Position numbers and translations under genes: made by a program. DNA of 64,000 bases from Balaenoptera acutorostrata (Eukaryota > Chordata > Mammalia > Artiodactyla > Balaenopteridae): contig NC_080073.1 of assembly GCF_949987535.1 (NCBI RefSeq), positions 27,090,116-27,154,115 on the forward strand, in the 5' to 3' direction. This document shows positions 44,886-56,512 of the stretch, one piece after another; positions within the stretch are counted from its first letter, which is position 1, and each line of letters begins with the position of its first letter. The notes below the pieces were generated by a model. It saw nothing but the letters and a program-made list of their open reading frames with translations. It did not search any database and was not told the DNA's origin.

Positions 44886-45479
44886 TTCTGAGTTGCCCTA
44901 AACTGGTGACCATGGGACGGTTCTGATAAAGACAGAGGTGATTTCCAACATCAATACTCTTTTCCCTTGGACACCTTGAAGATCATATTCAACCAAGGAT
45001 TATTCGCTGCAAGCTAGAAAAGTCAAAGCACTATGTAATGAATTTTCTCAAAGCAGGACAAAGTCCAGGAATTCTTGAGAATCAGGAATCTGAGTGTCAT
45101 GCTGAAGAAACTTGAGCTGACATAACCTAGCACCAGGTCACATATATTCTTTCAAGCTTAGCCATTCTTCCTAGGGTTATTTTCCCACCCCCGTAACTCT
45201 AGGAGGGAGACCTGGCTTCTTAAGCTCTTGAGAAGTTCACCAGGAACCTGGTGAATTAATTAGACTCTTGTGAAGTTCAATCAATCACTGCCCAAAGCAC
45301 TGAAAAGAATAGTAGTAATTAATCTCAGGTTTCTACTGCTCAAACAAGAGCATCTAGGCTACACAGAATTTTGGCAATTACAGCTACCCTTTAGGAACAA
45401 TAATATTCAGTGGAGCCATATGAAATTGCCATCTTTGTAGGTCAAAATGGTTGAATAATAGCAATTTATATTATTTAAC
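44886..45479. other. Unassigned non-coding DNA
   Basis: Nothing assignable. Confidence 0.5.
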
Positions 45480-45760
45480 CTAATAATAACAAATGTTTAT
45501 TCATTGTTTACTATGTGGTAGGAAATATATCAAATGCTTTATATGCATTATATGAAAGGACTTAACACAATTAAAGAGATTTATAATGACTGGCAGTAGT
45601 TACAGTAGTTAATAATGCATCACTCAATCCCATAGTACTCCTACAGAGTATTATTACCTCATTTTGTAGATCAGGAAACTGAGAGTGAGAGAAGGCTAAG
45701 TGACTTGCCCAAATCTGACCTACTGATAAATGGCTGAGTCAGAAATATTGACAGGTCTCT
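45480..45760 (-). mobile_element. MIR SINE, long
   Basis: 'aataataacaaatgtttattcattgtttactatgtgg', 'attacctcattttgtagatcaggaaactgagag' and 'gtgacttgcccaaatctgacc' follow reverse-complement MIR, with ~60 bp of extra sequence in the middle. Confidence 0.75.
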
Positions 45761-45789
45761 CAGTAGCTAAAGGCTGTGAGTTACTGCTT

Positions 45790-46010
45790 TCTTGAGTACC
45801 TACTATGTACTGGGCACTTAGAATATACTATTTCTAATTTTTACAAAAAGTGCATGACAAGTAAAGATCATCCTCATTTTGAACAGAAGGTAATGGAGCC
45901 TCCAAGAGGTTAGGCGGTCTAAATCCAGATAATACATGGCATAGCTGTGCTTTAAACTCAGAGCTATCTGATTCTATAGTACTCACTTTTTTTCAGTATG
46001 CCAAACTGCC
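45790..46010 (-). mobile_element. Second MIR SINE in tandem
   Basis: 'tgagtacctactatgtactgggcac', 'atcctcattttgaacagaaggtaatgg' and 'aaactcagagctatctgattctatag' repeat the same family order just after the previous copy. Confidence 0.7.
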
Positions 46011-46050
46011 TTTCATACATGGAAGAAACTGTTTTGGGGATGGGGGATAA

Positions 46051-46111
46051 ACACACATGTGCATGCATACACACACATATATGTGTACACATAAATAAGT
46101 GTGTGTGTGCT
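46051..46111. repeat. (CA)n/(TG)n compound microsatellite
   Basis: CA-rich left part and TG-rich right part joined by CATATATGTG, giving an imperfect palindrome. Confidence 0.85.
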
Positions 46112-46949
46112 TTGTTAAGATGAATCAGCTGGGTTTATAACAAAAGAAACCCATTTCCTTTCACTTTTGGAGACTATATGATTTGTATCATTGTCCCAAG
46201 AGTACAATGTCCAGGCTAATCAGCATGGCACTCAGGAATGAAAGCCAGGACCCTGTTCCCCAAGTTTGTTCTGGATAAAAGTGCTGCTGGTGGCTTCCTG
46301 CTCCCCAGTGAACTTCCAAGCCCTTCACTCTGGCTCGGAAGCCTTCCTGCCTCCTTCACCTCCCCTCAGGGAACCAATGCCAACAATGTGTGTGGAATGA
46401 CTCACCGCAATGTTGTGAAAGATGAATAGATCTTTCCGAGGCTGTCAGCCAACACTGAGAAATTTGGTACAGACCGTCAGCCGCATGGAACTCGATTCAT
46501 CTAATATTAGGATGACGGGAATGAGTCAATTCTTGGGAGCCTCGAACCTTTTATTTCAATTAGTCCCAATAATGTAAAGCAAATGCTTTTAAACCACTAG
46601 AATTCAACAAGCTGCCCACATCTCCCCATAAACACTCCACCTCCACTCTCCCCCTGCTTCCCTTTTCACAGACACAAGAGAATGCTGAAGTCCAAGGAGG
46701 GCCCTTGACTAGAATCAAGTTCTCTCTACTCACATGCTGACTACAGTCTAGAGTTGCCAGCATTCTCATCCTGTTAGCCACAATCTTTTCCATAAGATCA
46801 CCCTAGGTGAAGAACTCAAAAGAGGAGAATTAGGGATCACCCCTGAAATCGAAAAAGAGGTGGTTTGGAGTAATTCTTTACATCCTGGATAAACACAGGA
46901 TAACTTATCCATTATGTGAAGGCATTTGCACGTTTGCTCCTTGTATTCA
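46112..46949. other. Unassigned single-copy DNA
   Basis: No repeat recognised. Open frames (63-77 codons) on both strands have no support. Confidence 0.5.
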
Positions 46950-47525
46950 TCATAACGTGTGTTGACTCTGAAATCAGACAGTCCTGGGTTCAAATTCTGC
47001 CTCTAGCACATACTAGCTGTGTAGACACAGGTGGTTTTCTTAGAAACACCTCACCTCAATTCTCTCACCTGTCAAGTGAGACTTAATATTAGTTCCTAGT
47101 TCATAGGATTTTTTTTTTTTGAAGATGTGGAATTTTTTTTTAATTAATTATTTTTTATTTTTGGCTGTGTTGGGTCTTCGTTTCTGTGTGAGGGCTTTTT
47201 CCAGCTGCGGCAAGCGGGGGCCACTCTTCATCGCGGTGCGTGGGCCTCTCACTATCGCGGCCTCTCTTGTTGCAGAGCACAGGCTTCAGATGCGCAGGCT
47301 CAGTAATTGTGGCTCACGGGCCTAGTTGCTCCGCGGCATGTGGGATCTTCCCAGACCAGGGCTCGAACCCGTGTCCCCTGCATTGGCAGGCAGATTCTCA
47401 ACCACTGTGCCACCAGGGAAGCCCTTATAGTATTTTTTGTAAAGATTAAATGAAATATAAAGTTTGTGAAGTGCTTTAGAACAATGTCTGGCACATAATA
47501 AGTGCTCAACAGGTGTTATATAGTA
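46950..47525 (+). mobile_element. MIR SINE split by a CHR-2 SINE
   Basis: The left part ('gactctgaaatcagacagtcctgggttcaaattctgcctc', 'tagctgtgtagacacagg') and the right part after 47426 ('taaagattaaatgaaatataaag', 'acaatgtctggcacataataagtgctcaacagg') are the two halves of one good MIR. Confidence 0.88.
47115..47425 (-). mobile_element. CHR-2-type SINE inserted in MIR
   Basis: Head at 47424 ('gggcttccctggtggcacagtgg'), B box gggttcgagccc intact. The flanking duplication is ataggatttttt at 47103-47114 against atagtatttttt at 47427-47438 (11 of 12). Confidence 0.92.
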
Positions 47526-48364
47526 TCTTATCATCCAGATGTTAGACAATAATCTCTTTGTTGTAAGAAAGAGAGATCCAGCTTAAACAGGTTAAAGCCA
47601 AAAATCACATAAAACAAAGATAAAAATAATAAAATGTAAATCTGTAGACTCACATAACTTGCAAGTCTAGGGAACTGTTAGGTTCAGACATAGCTGGCTC
47701 CAGAAGGTCAACTTATATCATTAAGAGTGTGAGTACTCACCAGCAGCTTATTTTTACCCTTGGAAATTGAATCCTTTCCCCTCGGTCCACAGAAAGTCCT
47801 AGGCCTGGCATACAGTGAGCTAAAATGCTTACCTAACTATCTCTAAACTAATTGTCGTGGCTCTTATTATCCACGGCTGCGTCATGTTTCTGAGCCCAGA
47901 GGCAGTGGGAGGGAGCAAACCCCACCTGAACTCCATGGTCTAAGCATGTGGGAAAAATAAGTCTCCAAAATAAAACTGAGATGCCATTACCAGATGAAGG
48001 AGGTATGGGGCCAGAAAGGCAAATGTAGCAGATGGTCACTCAAGCCTCCAGGAGTTAAAACAGGTTTGAGATATAAAGTCAAGCCAGGCAAGTTTCTTGT
48101 GATTCATCATGTAGAAATCAGAGAACTTTGAGAATGACAAGAGTCTCTTTTTTTTTCTAAAAGCCATTCTCCATTTTGAACCCATTCTTAATGCACTAGA
48201 TCAAGTAAATCATCTTTAGACTATTTTAAATTCTTTTCAAGGCTGCTGTAGTATGAATGGCCGCATGTAGAATGGCATTTCCCAGGTCAGTTAAAATCAC
48301 TTATAAATGTATGAGAATCTGGAGACGGCTTCCCTTGTGGACAGAAAGGTTATAGCCTGCATCT
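47526..48364. other. Unassigned non-coding DNA
   Basis: Nothing assignable. Confidence 0.5.
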
Positions 48365-48505
48365 CTAAGTAGGTTATCACCATTTTACAGATGAGGAAAC
48401 TGACAGTTGTCAGCTTTGAATGAATTGCCAAAGCCATGCAGATGTGAACATGACCTGGTTGTGTTTCCAATCCAAAGTTGTCAGACTCCAAAGCTGATAC
48501 TTTCC
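48365..48505 (-). mobile_element. MIR SINE
   Basis: 'aggttatcaccattttacagatgaggaaactgacag' and 'aattgccaaagccatgcag' match reverse-complement MIR. Confidence 0.75.
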
Positions 48506-49794
48506 CTACAATAACGGACCATTGTGCTTCTCGGAAAGAGTCATGAATACTTCCTCCCCTTTTTGGCTCCGTGTTCCATATTTGAAATGCTTTGTTAAAG
48601 AGGTGACATAATCCTGAATGAATCTGAGACGCTCCACACACAAGCGCTCTTTTTGTAATGACACCAAATACAGGTGAAAAGGCCATTTCACAATAGCTAC
48701 AGCTCTGCCACTTCGGAAAAAACAGCCATCCTCTTCAAACTGGAATGTCTCGCTCTCCATCTCAGCTCAAGGACAGGTGCTCTTAAAACATCGCAGAAAA
48801 ATCCTTTGAGCCATTTTGAGTCGGGCAAGTGTGCGAGAGCAGACATTCTCCATTCCACAAAGAGCCTGTCCTACATTTCCTGTACTCATGTCACTATGGA
48901 AATTCTAACTCTCACAACAACTAGTTTGACATGGGCAGAGATTGTGCTGAAGGGAAATACATCTTGCTGTAAGAATTGTTTTGTAGTCGTTGTTGAAGGA
49001 TTTTATATTTATTGTCTTTTGAGTTGACAAGCACAGTGGTCATGGGCACCTCTTGCATTGATGAACAGGTGTGGGATGTTTCTGGGAAATTTTACTAATG
49101 AGAGGAATTCCCGATTCAGGAGATTGTTTGTCAGGGATGATAATTTAGCTGAGACAACTGCTTTCCTTGAAATGTGACTCAGATTATTTTATGTTACTCA
49201 AGGATTCCCGCCACGTAATTCCTCATTGACGTTCTCATTTAAGATGTAGAAAGCTTTAAAGCTGGATTTCCTGCCTCCAGAAGAATCAAAGAACATTCTA
49301 GAATGTGTCCCTCATCCTGTGAGGCTGAGGATAGGCACCATCCATCCATTTCTTCATTCACTTTATTTCTAGAGCTCTCAGCTGCATGACTGCCCACAGC
49401 CCACTCTCCATACAGTGACAGATGTGGCAGAAGGCTGCTGGGCATGGTGACCCTAATGGTTACCTTGATTACTTCTTTGCCAGCAACTCTTCAGGGGTGG
49501 AATGGATTGGACCCTGGGGAGTATGCAACATGGAAGCTGAGATTATCAACTGTTCAAAAACATGCTACGTGTATTTCCTTCAAAATGTGTGTAGGTGGTA
49601 GGAAGATACACACATACACATCAGATACATAGATAGTCCACCAAGTTGGAACTAATAGTAAATATCAACACTATCAGCCTATAGATTTTTCTCTCAAGCC
49701 TACAATTAACATGAGAACTAAAAATAAATGAAATTTCCATTCTTTCTTCATTTCAAAGCAGGCCATGAAGTGCAGAAATTGACTTTTTAAAATT
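48506..49794. other. Unassigned single-copy DNA
   Basis: About 1.3 kb without a recognised repeat. The 117-codon frame at 48674-49027 (plus) has no recognisable motif and no obvious splice or promoter context. Chance explains its length. Confidence 0.45.
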
Positions 49795-49870
49795 TGGGGT
49801 GCTCAGTGCATAGCTGTATGTATGAGTTTGGCAGCTGCTCAGTAAGTAATTGTTAAATGAAAGAAAGAAA
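49795..49870 (+). mobile_element. Possible L2 LINE 3' end
   Basis: 'ggtgctcagtgcatagctg' and 'gctcagtaagtaattgttaaatgaaag' resemble the L2 terminus. Confidence 0.45.
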
Positions 49871-50439
49871 AACTTAGCTGTGTGATTCCTTGGCATTTGG
49901 CGATTTCTTGTGGCATTTCTGGAATGTGTAAAAAATGTTTAATGTTTAAGGTTTTCTTACTTTCCCTGGTAGTAGTCTACAAGACAAGGACTAGAGTTAA
50001 GTAACTTGAGGGGTGACTCCAGGAAGTACCAGTAAGGAGAGGAAGTGAAATATAGCTAGAGGGGATGAGGAATGGGAGAATGGGGGAAAACTAGTAAAGG
50101 GTGCTTTCACAAATAGTTACCACCCTGGGGAGCTAAAGCTCAATGCCCACAGGGGCATCAAAGAAGCAGTATAGCCTCAGAGTCCTGGAGTATTTATTCA
50201 ACTGCTCCCATCCTTTACAGATTGAGTTCTGTTCCTGGAGACAGTACCTCCCCAGTGCTCTGGTCTGTCCCACCTGTGAGCCAGGCATGCCCTTGTGGCC
50301 AGAGAAAGACCTTGGAGAGTTGCAAGTTCTTGAGATGGTTTGCCATCGCATGTACTAGAACGGTGCGTGCATCGTGTACCTGCAATGTATTCGTAGCCCA
50401 CAGCCTCCAAAATGACTCCACGAACCAGTGCTCCTTTTG
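49871..50439. other. Unassigned non-coding DNA
   Basis: Several overlapping frames of 70-107 codons on both strands near 50133-50538 reflect a GC-richer patch. I recognise no protein in them. Confidence 0.45.
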
Positions 50440-51238
50440 GTATTTAGACCCTTGTGTAATCCTCTTTTCTGGAGTGTGGGCTGGATCTAATGACTCAAGT
50501 CTAAGGTAGAGAATATGGCAAAAGTGAGAGGATGCCATTTCCTGGCTGAAGTTACCAAAAAACTGTCGTGCTCCCCCTCACTCTCTCTCTGTCTCTCATG
50601 GGAAAAGTGAAGAGCCTTGCTGTGAGCAGCCCCTTGGAGAGGCCCATGTGACATGGCCTTCAGACCAGTAGCCCACAAAGGATGAAGACTGCTGACAACC
50701 ATGGGAGTGAGCTTGGAAGTGGATCCAGTTTTTTTTTTTAAAGAGCTCCTGACTTATTTATTTATTTATTTATTCTATTTTTTTGGCTGTGTTGGGTCTT
50801 CGTTTCTATGCGAGGGCTTTCTCTAGTTGTGGCAAGCGGGGGCCACTCTTCATCACAGTGCGCGGGCCTCCCACTGTCGCGGCCTCTCTTGTTGCGGGGC
50901 ACAGGCTTCAGACGCGCAGGCTCAGTAGTTGTGGCTCACGGGCCTACTTGCTCCGCGGCATGTGGGATCTTCCCAGACCAGGGCTCAAACCCGTGTCCCC
51001 TGCATTGGCAGGCAGATTCTCAACCACTGCACCACCAGGGAAGCCCTGGATCCAGTTTTGAGACAACCTCAAGCCAGACTGCCAGCTTGACTACTAACTG
51101 GGAGGGAGGGACCCTGGGCCAGAGGCACCTGATTCAGTCACACCCAGATTCCTGACCTACAGAAACTGTGAGATGATAAATATTTGTTGGTTTCAGCTGC
51201 TAAATTCTGGGGTAATTTGTTACACAGCAATATGTAAC
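50440..51238 (+). mobile_element. MLT1-like LTR split by a CHR-2 SINE
   Basis: Left part: 'tggagtgtgggctggatctaatgac', 'gagaggcccatgtgacatgg'. Right part: 'ctacagaaactgtgagatgataaatatttgttgg', 'tttgttacacagcaatatgtaactaatac', the characteristic MLT1 3' end. Together they make one ~490-bp LTR interrupted by the SINE. Confidence 0.75.
50733..51046 (-). mobile_element. CHR-2-type SINE inserted in an MLT1-like LTR
   Basis: Head at 51046 ('gggcttccctggtggtgcagtgg'). The duplication tggatccagtttt is perfect at 50720-50732 and 51047-51059. The tail is seen as TTTA repeats at 50755-50774. The B box has a CpG change ('gggtttgagccc'). Confidence 0.94.
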
Positions 51239-52360
51239 TAATACAGCTGCACTATAAAGACCAAAAACTTTTTCTATGACTTTCTAATGACAAAGAGCTT
51301 CAGAAGAGGTATTAATTTTGTTTTTGTTTTTGTTTTTGTTTTTACTACTAAGGCACACTAGCTTTCAAAAGAATTTCAGAGGAAGAATTTAAACAGGTCA
51401 GTGACGCACTTGCCCAGCTTTCTGTAACTTTTTTATTGATTTAATTGGGCCTAACTTACCATCTAGAACAATGACTTGCTTATTGGACATAGTAACTGAA
51501 GTTATTATCTGAACAAATGTATTTGCACTAAAATGTGTTACAGCCAAACGAGATTCAATTAACTTTACACAATTGATTCCTGACTCTTACATTTAGTATG
51601 TGTTTGTCAAACCTATCGAGTGAAACCCTGAGCCCTGCTACTCTTATTCTTGAAAAACTAAATCTAGGAAAACAGCCTTTAAATAACATAAAGTCTGGGT
51701 ATATACACTATTGAAATACAGTTTGGAAGGTTGTAAACTTGGGAGCCTAGGGATTTGTTTCTTAACTTGGGATGGAGCCATCGTATAACACTTCAATTTC
51801 ATTTCAAACTTGAGCATCCTACCTTATCCTAAAAGGTAGTTAGTAAGCCAAGTTACTTTATTATGAAATGTACCTATTTTGAATACCTTCTTTTGATTCC
51901 ACTAGTGAAGGAATCCCCGCCCTAGGGTTATGGGGGTGACCAAAGACATGTCACTTGATACTGGACAGATGAGATTGACAGCAGTATGATCTGTAGACTG
52001 GGGGAGGAGGACACCATGTGCCATACAGGGCCAGATGGGGGCTGTGCGTGGGGATGGAGTGAATAGTCAGGGACCTTGGGAGGCAGGCTTTGTAGTATCA
52101 AGAAGGTGCGGTGACCCCGGTTCCTATGAGAGGATGTAGTTGGCCGGTTGGGGAAATTCCATGGGCTGGCAGGGAACTGAAACCCACTACTCAGGAGAAG
52201 TAGGAACTGCATTTGGTCCATTTGATAAGAAGTTGAGTGGACCCTTTCCATGGAGGAAAGTGGGGCCATTAGAGACTCCCCTGATTTCATCAGATATCAA
52301 GGAAGAGCATTATGTTAATTTTATGTCTCATGCTACAATACCCTTGGGACATGTCCCATC
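51239..52360. other. Unassigned DNA with (TTTTTG)n; possible repeat at 51900-52360
   Basis: A (TTTTTG)n run lies at 51316-51343. From 51900 to 52360 the sequence is GC-richer, with a 120-codon minus-strand frame and a long plus-strand frame running into the SINE. It feels like a decayed interspersed element, but I cannot name a family. Confidence 0.4.
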
Positions 52361-52376
52361 AAAAGACCAAGGAGTC

Positions 52377-52672
52377 GGGGCTTCCCTGGTGGCGCAGTGG
52401 TTGAGAATCTGCCTGCCAATGCAGGGGACACGGGTTCGAGCCCTGGTCTGGGAAGATCCCACATGCCACGGAGCAGCTGGGCCCGTGAGCCACAACTACT
52501 GAGCCTGCGCGTCTGGAGCCTGTGCCCCGCAACGGGAGGGGCCGCGATAGTGAGAGGCCCGCGCACCGCGATGAAGAGTGACCCCCGCTCGCCGCAACTA
52601 GAGAAAGCCCTTGCACAGAAACGAAGACCCAACACGCAAAAATAAATAAATAAATAAATTAAAAAAAAAAAA
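52377..52672 (+). mobile_element. CHR-2-type SINE, intact-looking, 16-bp duplication
   Basis: The only plus-strand CHR-2 copy. It has the full head 'ggggcttccctggtggcgc', A box TGGCGCAGTGG (52390-52400), B box GGTTCGAGCCC (52433-52443), the complete GC-rich body with CpGs retained and a tail of (AAAT) plus poly(A). The duplication aaaagaccaaggagtc is perfect at 52361-52376 and 52673-52688. It looks like one of the youngest insertions in the window. Confidence 0.95.
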
Positions 52673-52688
52673 AAAAGACCAAGGAGTC

Positions 52689-54059
52689 TCTGTTCACAGT
52701 TCCTCTTGAGAGGTTGATGGGATAAACAGGCTGTATAAGCTGTTAGATTTAAGTAAGACATAATAGGATTTACATGCACTTTACTTGAAGATAAGCCAAA
52801 TACCAAAGGACATACATATTCCTTTTCCAAATCCCCTGCTCACATCCCTTTTTGGTTTAGAAAACTTACTTGCTTGATTTTTATGACTTTACAAAAGACA
52901 CTCAAAGTCATCCCTCAAGGTTGCAGATGACATTAAAGACTATTATTTGAAGCCTGGACCCACAATTTCAGCACTGCAGGGAAAGAGGCAGGAGGCTGCA
53001 TTTGCCTGGTCACGTTCACAGTCACGACTGCAGAGTTAAAGGCAACCCCTCTGTTGTCTGCCCCCAGCAGTGAGACAGCTTGGCTCATTCTGGTGTCCAA
53101 GACCAATTGGGAAAATGAAGAATTCAGAGAGAGCAGGTCTGGAAATTTTATGTATTGCTGAGCACTAGATTTGATAGGGAATAAAAGCATAGTCAATTCC
53201 TCCCGGCAAGTTTCTGTCCCTTCTTAGTCCTGATAATAAGTATCAGCTGTAATCTTGCTTGAAGAAAGGAGGTGTCCTTAATTGGGGTAAAACACCCCTT
53301 GATGATATAGTCAAGGAAACAGAGCCAGCAGGGTGAAAGCTGCTTGAAGATCCCGCAGCTGGTTAATTGCTTTTAAAGGGTTTGTTCTCCAGGACACTGG
53401 GCAGTGTGTTAAGAGAAGTAAGGCATGAGCGTTGCAGTAAATGTCATCGGCATTTGAATCCCAGCTCTCCTGTGCACCCAAAATGCTACAATGAGCCCGT
53501 GATCTGAAGTTTCCTCTTGGGTATGAAAAGCTGGACAGAGTACAATGCCTGACCCGGAGATTGTGTATATATTCACATACTTATATTTTAATTTTTGTTG
53601 AGGTAAAGTGACAGTAAAACGCCTGTGATCAACACAGTTAAGGCAGAACTTGCTGCCTGGGACGCGTGCCTCTCAATTCCTGAGCTCTTGGCACTGTGCA
53701 CACAGTTTCTCATTGAAGAGCGACCATGCCACCAGTCAAACCTCTCAGAGTGTTTTAGCACCTGCAAAGTCACAGAGAGACACGGCATCACCAGAAAAAT
53801 GTACCGGGAATATATTAGGACCTCGAAATTAGTACTTTTTTCGCCAGTAACACTGACACGCTTTTCATCTCTTTGAGGAACACTCCCAAGGTGATAAATG
53901 AATATCTATTTTGATTGTAAGTGTATCTAAAGCTAGAAAGCAAAGATAGATGATAGGTTAATGGGTAGATAGGTTGTAATAGATCTGGAATCATCTGAGT
54001 TCAAAAGCCTTTTGCACCTGTAATAGCACTTTACAATTTGCAATGCCTCTTCATAGAAT
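52689..54059. other. Mostly unassigned DNA
   Basis: A worn plus-strand MIR may cover 53400-53565 ('catttgaatcccagctctcc', 'cagagtacaatgcctgacc'). The rest shows no repeat I can name. Frames up to 87 codons are unsupported. Confidence 0.45.
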
Positions 54060-55115
54060 TTTAAACATTTATTCCAGGAATAATTACTGCATGTCTACTA
54101 TGCCTGTTATGTGCCAGGCACTGTTCTATCTGCCAAGAATATAGCAGTAGACAAAATAAGACAAAACACCCTAACCTCATTTAGCTTAAATCCCAGTGGA
54201 CAGGTAGAGAGGCTATAAACAAATGAGGAAATAAAAGCTGTTATCCAACAGATCATGGATGATAAGTGCTATGTTGGAAACTGAAGCAGGGAAAGAAGAG
54301 AAGCCATGTTGAGGGTGAGGGTTGAAATTTGAAATATGGTGATCTGAGAAGGCTGCTCTGAGATGACATTTGAGCTAAGACTGGAAAGAGTTAAAAGATC
54401 AAGGGTGTTTCTGATATCCACAACAGCAAATGCAAAGGTCCTGGGGCAGAAGCAGAGCTGTACTTGTTGTTGTGTGTTCCAGGAGAAGCAAGGAGATCAA
54501 TGTGGCTGAGGGCAGTGTCCATGAATGGAAGGCCAGGGCAGACTGTGGGGGACTTACAGGCCATGGTGAAGACTTTAGCTCCTGCTCCAAGTCAGATGGG
54601 AGGGTTAGGACATGGAAGTGGCATGGTCCAATGTATGTTTTAAAGGATCACTCTGGTTGCCGGGCTGGGAATAGATTGGGAGATGATGCAGAATAGAAGG
54701 AGGGAGAACTGGACAGGGGGCCAAGGCAGAATCCAAGGGAGAGATAATGTTGGTTTCGATCACGATGGGAAGAGTGGAGTTGGCGAGAAGAAATGTGATT
54801 CTAGAAATATTTTAAAGGTAGAACCAACGGGATGTGCTGAGATGAGAAGAGTAAAAGGGAGAGAAGATTTGTGGGCGACTCCAAAGGTTTTGGCCAGAGC
54901 AACTACAAGGAACAAGCAGCATCTGAGTATGAGGAGAGGAAGGTGTCCATGAGATGGGGCGGGGAGTTAGGAGTTGGTGGACGTGCTAAGTTTGAAATGC
55001 CTATTAGATGACCCAGTGGAGGATTTAAGAAGACAGCTGTAAGGAGTATGGACTTCAGCAAAGAGGGCCAGATTAAGAGATCTCCATTTGAAGACAAGGG
55101 CCTGAGCTCTGGGGC
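54060..55115 (-). mobile_element. L2 LINE 3' region, about 1.05 kb
   Basis: The longest L2 in the window. Plus-strand landmarks in reverse-complement order are 'ttatgtgccaggcactgttc', 'gataagtgctatgttgg', 'gcaaatgcaaaggtcctggggc', 'aaaggatcactctggttgc', 'gactccaaaggttttggcc' and 'taagtttgaaatgcctattagatgac'. Several 63-131 codon frames on both strands fall in it and are not genes. Confidence 0.9.
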
Positions 55116-56498
55116 TTCCGGTGTTTGGGAGGGAGGTGAGGAGAAACCAGAGCTCACAGCTTCACCTGCATCTTCTTCATGACGCACAGAGCTTGGTTTG
55201 TCACCAGAATGTGTTCTTTCCGGAGCCTCCATTTCTCCGCAGGGACCAGGAAAGGCCCAGATGGGAAGCCTGGCTGGTAAAGAACACTTCTGAGGCAAGA
55301 CAGAGACAAATTAGGAGGCACCTATGTCAGTGTCCCACAGCCTGTGGCCAAGCCACTGAAGATGTAGCTCCCGTTCACTTCAGGCAGAGCAGAGGGAAAG
55401 GGACTTGTTTATTTGGGCTTAAGGACAAGAAGGAAGCCGCCCCTGTCACTCAAGCCCCCGTTCTCCCACCCCTGCGCTCAGGACTGCTGTGGAAAGCACT
55501 GAGTATTTTTCCACTAGAGGAAGGCTTAGAGTGGATGCGGTGATAAAGCTCCTCCTTGAAGATGACTCAGCTGCTCTGGTCTTCTGCCAAAGTCCTGTTC
55601 AGGAGAGCTGAAGGAGGCTCCAGACAGGGAGGGTAGACCGCCTGCAGCAGGAACTTCTATGGTGAGGAAGTCCACCGTTTACACACCCCTCCCCCAGGCA
55701 TCTGTGTAAACACGTCTCCTGTTTCCCCAGGGCACATTGGGTTCCAGAGGCACAAAATGCCATCTTCGAGGCGAGAAAAGACAGCATAGAGAATTAGTGA
55801 GCTGACACATCCAAGGTCCTTCTGAGCCTGTGCTCTGGACCCCCATGCTTTTGGCCTTTCTGAGCAGAACCGATTCCTCCTGGTGCCCTCCCCTCAGGTG
55901 TCTTGATATCAGGAACTCAGAGCTCTCTCTCTTTGCCTCCCTTCTCTGTTAGAGAATGCCAGAGGCTTTTTACTAATGGCTCAGCTGCTAACTCCTTTGT
56001 AAGGAAACAGTTTTGGGGGGAAAAGGGCAAAGCACACTTCTGGATAAGTCATTTCACCTTTGCAAAGCTACCTGTGATGTAGAATAGACTTGAAGCCCCA
56101 AACCTGCCTGTGTTTGGAACTCAAAACATTGGTAGCATGACATTGCTTGTTTTCCTAGGAGAGAAAAACCCAAGTATATCAAAAATCCCTCTGTTTGGCT
56201 TGATACTTGGTTCACCACTTGACCTCAACTTCCCAGTGTATATCATTGCTGCCATAAATACAGAGGTTCTCCCAGGTAAGAGCATCTGTCATTGGAAGTT
56301 GCACGGAATGAAGAGGCCTCTTGGCTATGTCTCCTCACCTTCTCTGCCCCGCCAGGGCCCTGAGCTGCACTGTTCTCAGATCCAGGGTAAAGAATGATTT
56401 TTTACCCCAAATGGGAACAATGTTTCTGTATTTATAAATCCCAGAGACTCAGACACATCTGCTCATATTTATATCGATTGTGCTGCGGCTGTAAAATT
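55116..56498. other. GC-richer single-copy block with an exon-like segment
   Basis: About 1.4 kb without a recognised repeat. At 56159-56275 a 117-bp stretch is bounded by a good acceptor (pyrimidine-rich 'ttgttttcctag') and a strong donor ('cccag|gtaagag'), and one plus-strand frame is open through it (open 56110-56397). I recognise no protein. Frames at 54903-55298 (minus) and 55121-55543 (plus, 140 codons) are likely chance in GC-rich DNA. Confidence 0.35.
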
Positions 56499-56512
56499 GC
56501 ATATGCTATTTT

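Noticed and set aside
52377..52460. tRNA-like sequence with A and B boxes
   Set aside because: It is the tRNA-derived head of a SINE. The acceptor stem and anticodon arm do not form a proper tRNA gene.
52333..52830. 165-codon minus-strand frame
   Set aside because: It runs antisense through the GC-rich body of the CHR-2 SINE at 52377-52672. Similar frames recur in the other SINE copies, so it is a repeat artefact.
54903..55543. 131- and 140-codon frames on opposite strands
   Set aside because: They lie at the end of a decayed L2 and in GC-rich DNA. The two overlap on opposite strands and show no recognisable domain.
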